Source: DATEDA01 sp963744255
GTDB lineage: Bacteria; Pseudomonadota; Gammaproteobacteria; Burkholderiales; SG8-39
DNA length: 64,000 bases
Direction: 5' to 3'
Assembly: GCA_963744255.1 (NCBI GenBank)
Contig: CAVUSZ010000016.1
Location: 186,001 to 250,000, forward strand
Shown here: in pieces, positions 61,811 to 64,000 of the stretch
Position numbering within the stretch: the first letter of the stretch is position 1
Layout of the letters: every line of letters starts with the position of its first letter
Notes under the pieces: generated by a model
What the model saw: only the letters and a program-made list of their open reading frames with translations
What the model was told of the DNA's origin: nothing
Database searches by the model: none
Program-made: the position numbers and the translations under genes

Positions 61811-62341
61811 CTACTGACGGCGGTCCGGGATGAGCCAGAGGAAGACCGTGGCCGAGCCGACCTCGACGATGCGCTCGGGCTCCCAGTCCCCCATGTCGAA
61901 GCCATAGGACACCACGCGCGTGCCCGGCCTCAGCTCGGCGAGGAGCTTCGGGCGCAGCCGCTGATTCAGGCGCGGCAGCAGGTACAGGGTGACCACCGTC
62001 GCGTCTCCGATGTCCGCCTCGAACAGGTCTTGCCTGACGAAGCGGGTGCGGCTCGCCACGCCGGCCACGCGCGCGTTCCGCTCGGCTTCCGCGATGCGCG
62101 CCGGATCGATATCGATGCCGACACCGCGGGCGCCATGACGGCGCGCAGCGGCGATCACGATCCGCCCGTCGCCGGACCCCAGGTCGTAGACGACGTCGTC
62201 CTTTCCGACTCCTGCCAGCTTCAGCATCGCGGACACCGCCTCGGACGGCGTCGGCACGAACGGGACGTCGAGCGGCACCGTCTGCGCGTGCACCGCGCAG
62301 CCGGCGAAGGCGAGCAGAAGCGCGGCGCTCCGGCAAGCCAT
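61811..62341 (-). CDS. Exported class I SAM-dependent methyltransferase
   Basis: A 176-residue protein with a signal peptide (MACRSAALLLAFAGCAVHAQ) before a Rossmann methyltransferase core. SAM motif I is VVYDLGSGDGRIV, motif II GVGIDIDP, and the TVVTLYLLPRLNQRL region follows. Export of a SAM enzyme is odd, as SAM is not expected in the periplasm; this group occurs in other proteobacteria and may be mis-localised or use another ligand. It converges with the lipocalin gene. The AbrB-type gene lies upstream on the same strand, 75 bases away. Confidence 0.8.
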   Translation of the reverse strand: MACRSAALLLAFAGCAVHAQTVPLDVPFVPTPSEAVSAMLKLAGVGKDDVVYDLGSGDGRIVIAAARRHGARGVGIDIDPARIAEAERNARVAGVASRTRFVRQDLFEADIGDATVVTLYLLPRLNQRLRPKLLAELRPGTRVVSYGFDMGDWEPERIVEVGSATVFLWLIPDRRQ

Positions 62342-62416
62342 GATCCGCACATTCACGTGACGGCGGATCGTTTGCACGCCACTTCCGCGTCTGGAAATGT
62401 CCGCACCCGCAACCGA

Positions 62417-62665
62417 TCAGCGTGGGGACCTCGGCTTCTTCTTGCGGCACAGCACCTTCGCCAGATCGGCTTCGGCCTGATCGAATTCCCGGATCCGCTG
62501 CTCGCTGTAGATCTCGATCGGCAGCGTCACTGCGGGTCGCAGGAGCAGTCCTTCCGGTGTCGCTTCAGCGATGAGCTGGTCGTCAGCCCTTATACCGAGC
62601 AACTGGCGGAGTCTGGCCGGCAGCGTGACGCCGCCGCGACGGGTGACGATGAGGGTGGCTTTCAT
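62417..62665 (-). CDS. AbrB/MazE/SpoVT DNA-binding protein
   Basis: An 82-residue protein with the swapped-hairpin AbrB domain (LIVTRRGGVTLPARLRQLLG, residues 5-24, then ADDQLIAEA and GLLLRP) and a basic tail. Such proteins are often antitoxins, but no PIN or MazF toxin gene is next to it, so it may be an orphan regulator. ATG 62665 is preceded by a tandem GCTGCAAT repeat. Confidence 0.8.
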   Translation of the reverse strand: MKATLIVTRRGGVTLPARLRQLLGIRADDQLIAEATPEGLLLRPAVTLPIEIYSEQRIREFDQAEADLAKVLCRKKKPRSPR

Positions 62666-62685
62666 GTTTACAGCATGGAAGAAAC

Positions 62686-62708
62686 GCTGCAATGCTGCAA
62701 TGCTGCAA
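62686..62708. repeat. Tandem 8-bp repeat GCTGCAAT
   Basis: Two full copies (62686-62693, 62694-62701) and a third of seven bases (62702-62708). They lie 20-43 bases upstream of the AbrB-type gene, a fitting place for autoregulatory binding or promoter variation by slippage. Confidence 0.55.
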
Positions 62709-62780
62709 GTCGATCGGCCCACCCGCGTGCCAACGCGGCGGAACGACCACGCTCCCGACCTTTCCTTCCACCGCAGCGCC

Positions 62781-63758
62781 TTACGCGACCGCGCGCGCAG
62801 CGCCGAGCCGCAGCCCGCAGCTCTCGAACGCCGGGCGCGTAGCAGCCCGCTCGGCGTCGGTGAGATCGATCAGCGGGCGACGTACGGGCCCGCCGACCTG
62901 CCCGAGCAGCTCCTGCCAGTACTTCTGATGCGCCGCCGCCTTGCCCGCAGGGCGCGTCGATTTTAGTGCGCGGCGGACCGGCTCGAGGCTGTCGCGCACC
63001 TTCCGCGCCTGCTCGACCTCGCCCTTCATCGCCAGCGCGGTGTAGTCGTGCATGCGGCGATCCGCCGGTGTCTGCAGCAGGAACGGCGGCGTCGAGCACA
63101 GGTAGACCTGCCAGCCCAGCTCGACGACGTTGTCGAGCCAGTCCTCCTCGCTCGAGGTGCTGACGATCAGGCGGTCGCCCGCCATGCGCGTGAGCCGCGC
63201 GTAGGTCTCCCGCGGCACGCTGTACTTGATCGCCACGACGTTCGGCAGCTCGGCGAGTCGCAGGCACACCTCGGGCTCGAGCAGATAGCCGCAGTCGGGC
63301 GGCTGGTTCCACAGCGCGATGCCGATGTCGACCCGCTCGGCGACATAGCGGTAGTACTCGTAGATCGTATCGGGCGTGTGCGCGCCGAAATAGAGGAGCG
63401 GCGTGTGCACGACGATGTAATCGGCGCCCGCGGCTTCCGCGTGCTGCGCCAGCTCGACGACGGTGTCGAGGCTCTGGTCGGAGCACGACACCATCACGCC
63501 GCCGCGTCCGGCGGCTTCGTCGATCGCCAGCTCGGCCGTGCGCTTCCGTTCGTCCACCGTCATCGAGGCGAACTCGCCCTGCTTGCCGTTCACGAACAGA
63601 CCCGCGATCTCGAGCTCGCGGTACCAGTGGCGGAGGTTGCGCCGCCAGCCGTGCTCGTCGACGCGCAGATCGGGTGTAAACGGCGTCAGCGTCGCCGCCC
63701 AGATCCCCCTGAGGTGCTGGCGCGCATAGGCCTTGGCGTCGCGCTTGCGATACCGCAT
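62781..63758 (-). CDS. Dihydrodipicolinate synthase/N-acetylneuraminate lyase family protein
   Basis: A 325-residue class I aldolase of the DapA/NanA family. Lys178 (VVAIKYS) would form the Schiff base. Where DapA has the YN-x-P Tyr, this protein reads ALWNQP, so the usual Tyr is Trp: it is unlikely to be the lysine-pathway enzyme and may act on another 2-oxo acid. ATG 63758 is chosen since the sequence upstream looks non-coding. A partial membrane gene lies upstream on the same strand. Confidence 0.85.
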   Translation of the reverse strand: MRYRKRDAKAYARQHLRGIWAATLTPFTPDLRVDEHGWRRNLRHWYRELEIAGLFVNGKQGEFASMTVDERKRTAELAIDEAAGRGGVMVSCSDQSLDTVVELAQHAEAAGADYIVVHTPLLYFGAHTPDTIYEYYRYVAERVDIGIALWNQPPDCGYLLEPEVCLRLAELPNVVAIKYSVPRETYARLTRMAGDRLIVSTSSEEDWLDNVVELGWQVYLCSTPPFLLQTPADRRMHDYTALAMKGEVEQARKVRDSLEPVRRALKSTRPAGKAAAHQKYWQELLGQVGGPVRRPLIDLTDAERAATRPAFESCGLRLGAARAVA

Positions 63759-63862
63759 GCGGTTTTCCGCCGGAGCTGTTCCGGGGGTGACTGGCGAGTC
63801 GGGATTGTCGCCCGGGATGCCCGCGGGTGCAGCGCCGGTCGACGACCGCCGGTACCGGCCGC

Positions 63863-64000
63863 CTAATCGCGGTCGGAGCGCGCCCCGAGCAGGACGTATC
63901 CCACCCAGGCGCACACCGCCACGGAGAGCGCGATGCAACAGCCGACGGCGGCGGCCGCGGCGGGAATGATGAGGATCGAGTCCTGTGCGGCGAGCGCTTC
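63863..64000 (-). CDS. C-terminal end of a small membrane protein (partial)
   Basis: The last 45 residues of an open frame that continues past the right edge. It has one strongly hydrophobic segment (AAVGCCIALSVAVCAWVGY) and a short basic-acidic tail (GARSDRD). No family can be named from this part. It may be co-transcribed with the DapA-family gene 105 bases downstream. Confidence 0.5.
   Translation of the reverse strand, partial: EALAAQDSILIIPAAAAAVGCCIALSVAVCAWVGYVLLGARSDRD

Noticed and set aside
62417..62665. Toxin-antitoxin pair
   Set aside because: The AbrB-type gene has no toxin-like neighbour on either side.

Overview
The window looks like a high-GC chromosome segment from a betaproteobacterium (Burkholderiales or Rhodocyclales level). 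The reasons are a class I PHA synthase cluster with PhaR and phasin, the head-to-head rluD/bamD pair, a lolC-lolD / comEC / recJ / prfB / lysS neighbourhood, a monofunctional RelA, and two Fur-type iron promoters. These are housekeeping and storage genes of a free-living heterotroph. I found no rRNA, tRNA, CRISPR array, insertion sequence or prophage.

Layout. 1-7 kb: polyphosphate and stress genes (PPK2-type phosphotransferase fragment, CYTH-CHAD triphosphatase, relA), mtfA peptidase, an alpha/beta hydrolase, a palindromic element and an unknown protein. 7.2-13.9 kb: a four-gene Anbu cluster (circularly permuted ATP-grasp, alpha-E protein, proteasome-like Anbu peptidase, transglutaminase-DUF2126), the best candidate here for a poorly understood system. 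14-23.7 kb: a free-standing AP2-domain protein, comEC, a DUF2062 protein, lolD, lolC, an RpfE-like gene, recJ and a frameshifted MgtC/DUF4010 membrane gene. 23.7-26.6 kb: a KTSC protein, a CFA-synthase-like methyltransferase and a DHCR24/TmsA-like flavoenzyme, possibly making methyl-branched lipids. 26.6-26.8 kb: a dense block of perfect and near-perfect palindromes. 26.9-30.2 kb: dsbB, prfB with its programmed frameshift, lysS. 30.2-34.6 kb: a candidate 45-residue protein with a hairpin over its ribosome site, an APH-fold protein without the usual catalytic Asp overlapping a degenerate enolase-like gene, then DMT and MarC transporters. 34.6-43.3 kb: the PHA region (bktB, rimO, phaR, phasin, two phaB, phaA, phaC) with matching PhaR-type operators at both promoters. 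43.3-51.6 kb: ZIP transporter, pgeF, rluD, bamD, denD, a DinG/YoaA helicase, a secretin-like protein, an NlpC/P60 peptidase and a DUF2325 protein. 51.6-55.6 kb: a ferric iron ABC transporter whose three genes lie on alternating strands with Fur-like sites in both divergent gaps. 55.6-64 kb: frameshifted TonB-like gene, nadE, twice-frameshifted patatin, an OYE-family reductase, a lipocalin, an exported methyltransferase, an orphan AbrB-type regulator, a DapA-family lyase and a partial membrane protein.

How the genes fit together. The PHA block is a full acetyl-CoA to polymer route (PhaA or BktB, PhaB, PhaC) with its granule protein and repressor; the operator layout suggests PhaR controls its own divergent promoter with phasin as well as phaC. 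The iron genes form one uptake system despite their unusual orientation. Three genes (22470-23731, 55584-56338, 58419-59596) are broken by 1-2 base shifts in GC-rich sequence while remaining conserved on both sides, which fits sequencing or assembly error at least as well as recent decay. Several genes have a -10 box 6-9 bases before the start codon and no ribosome site, suggesting leaderless transcripts.
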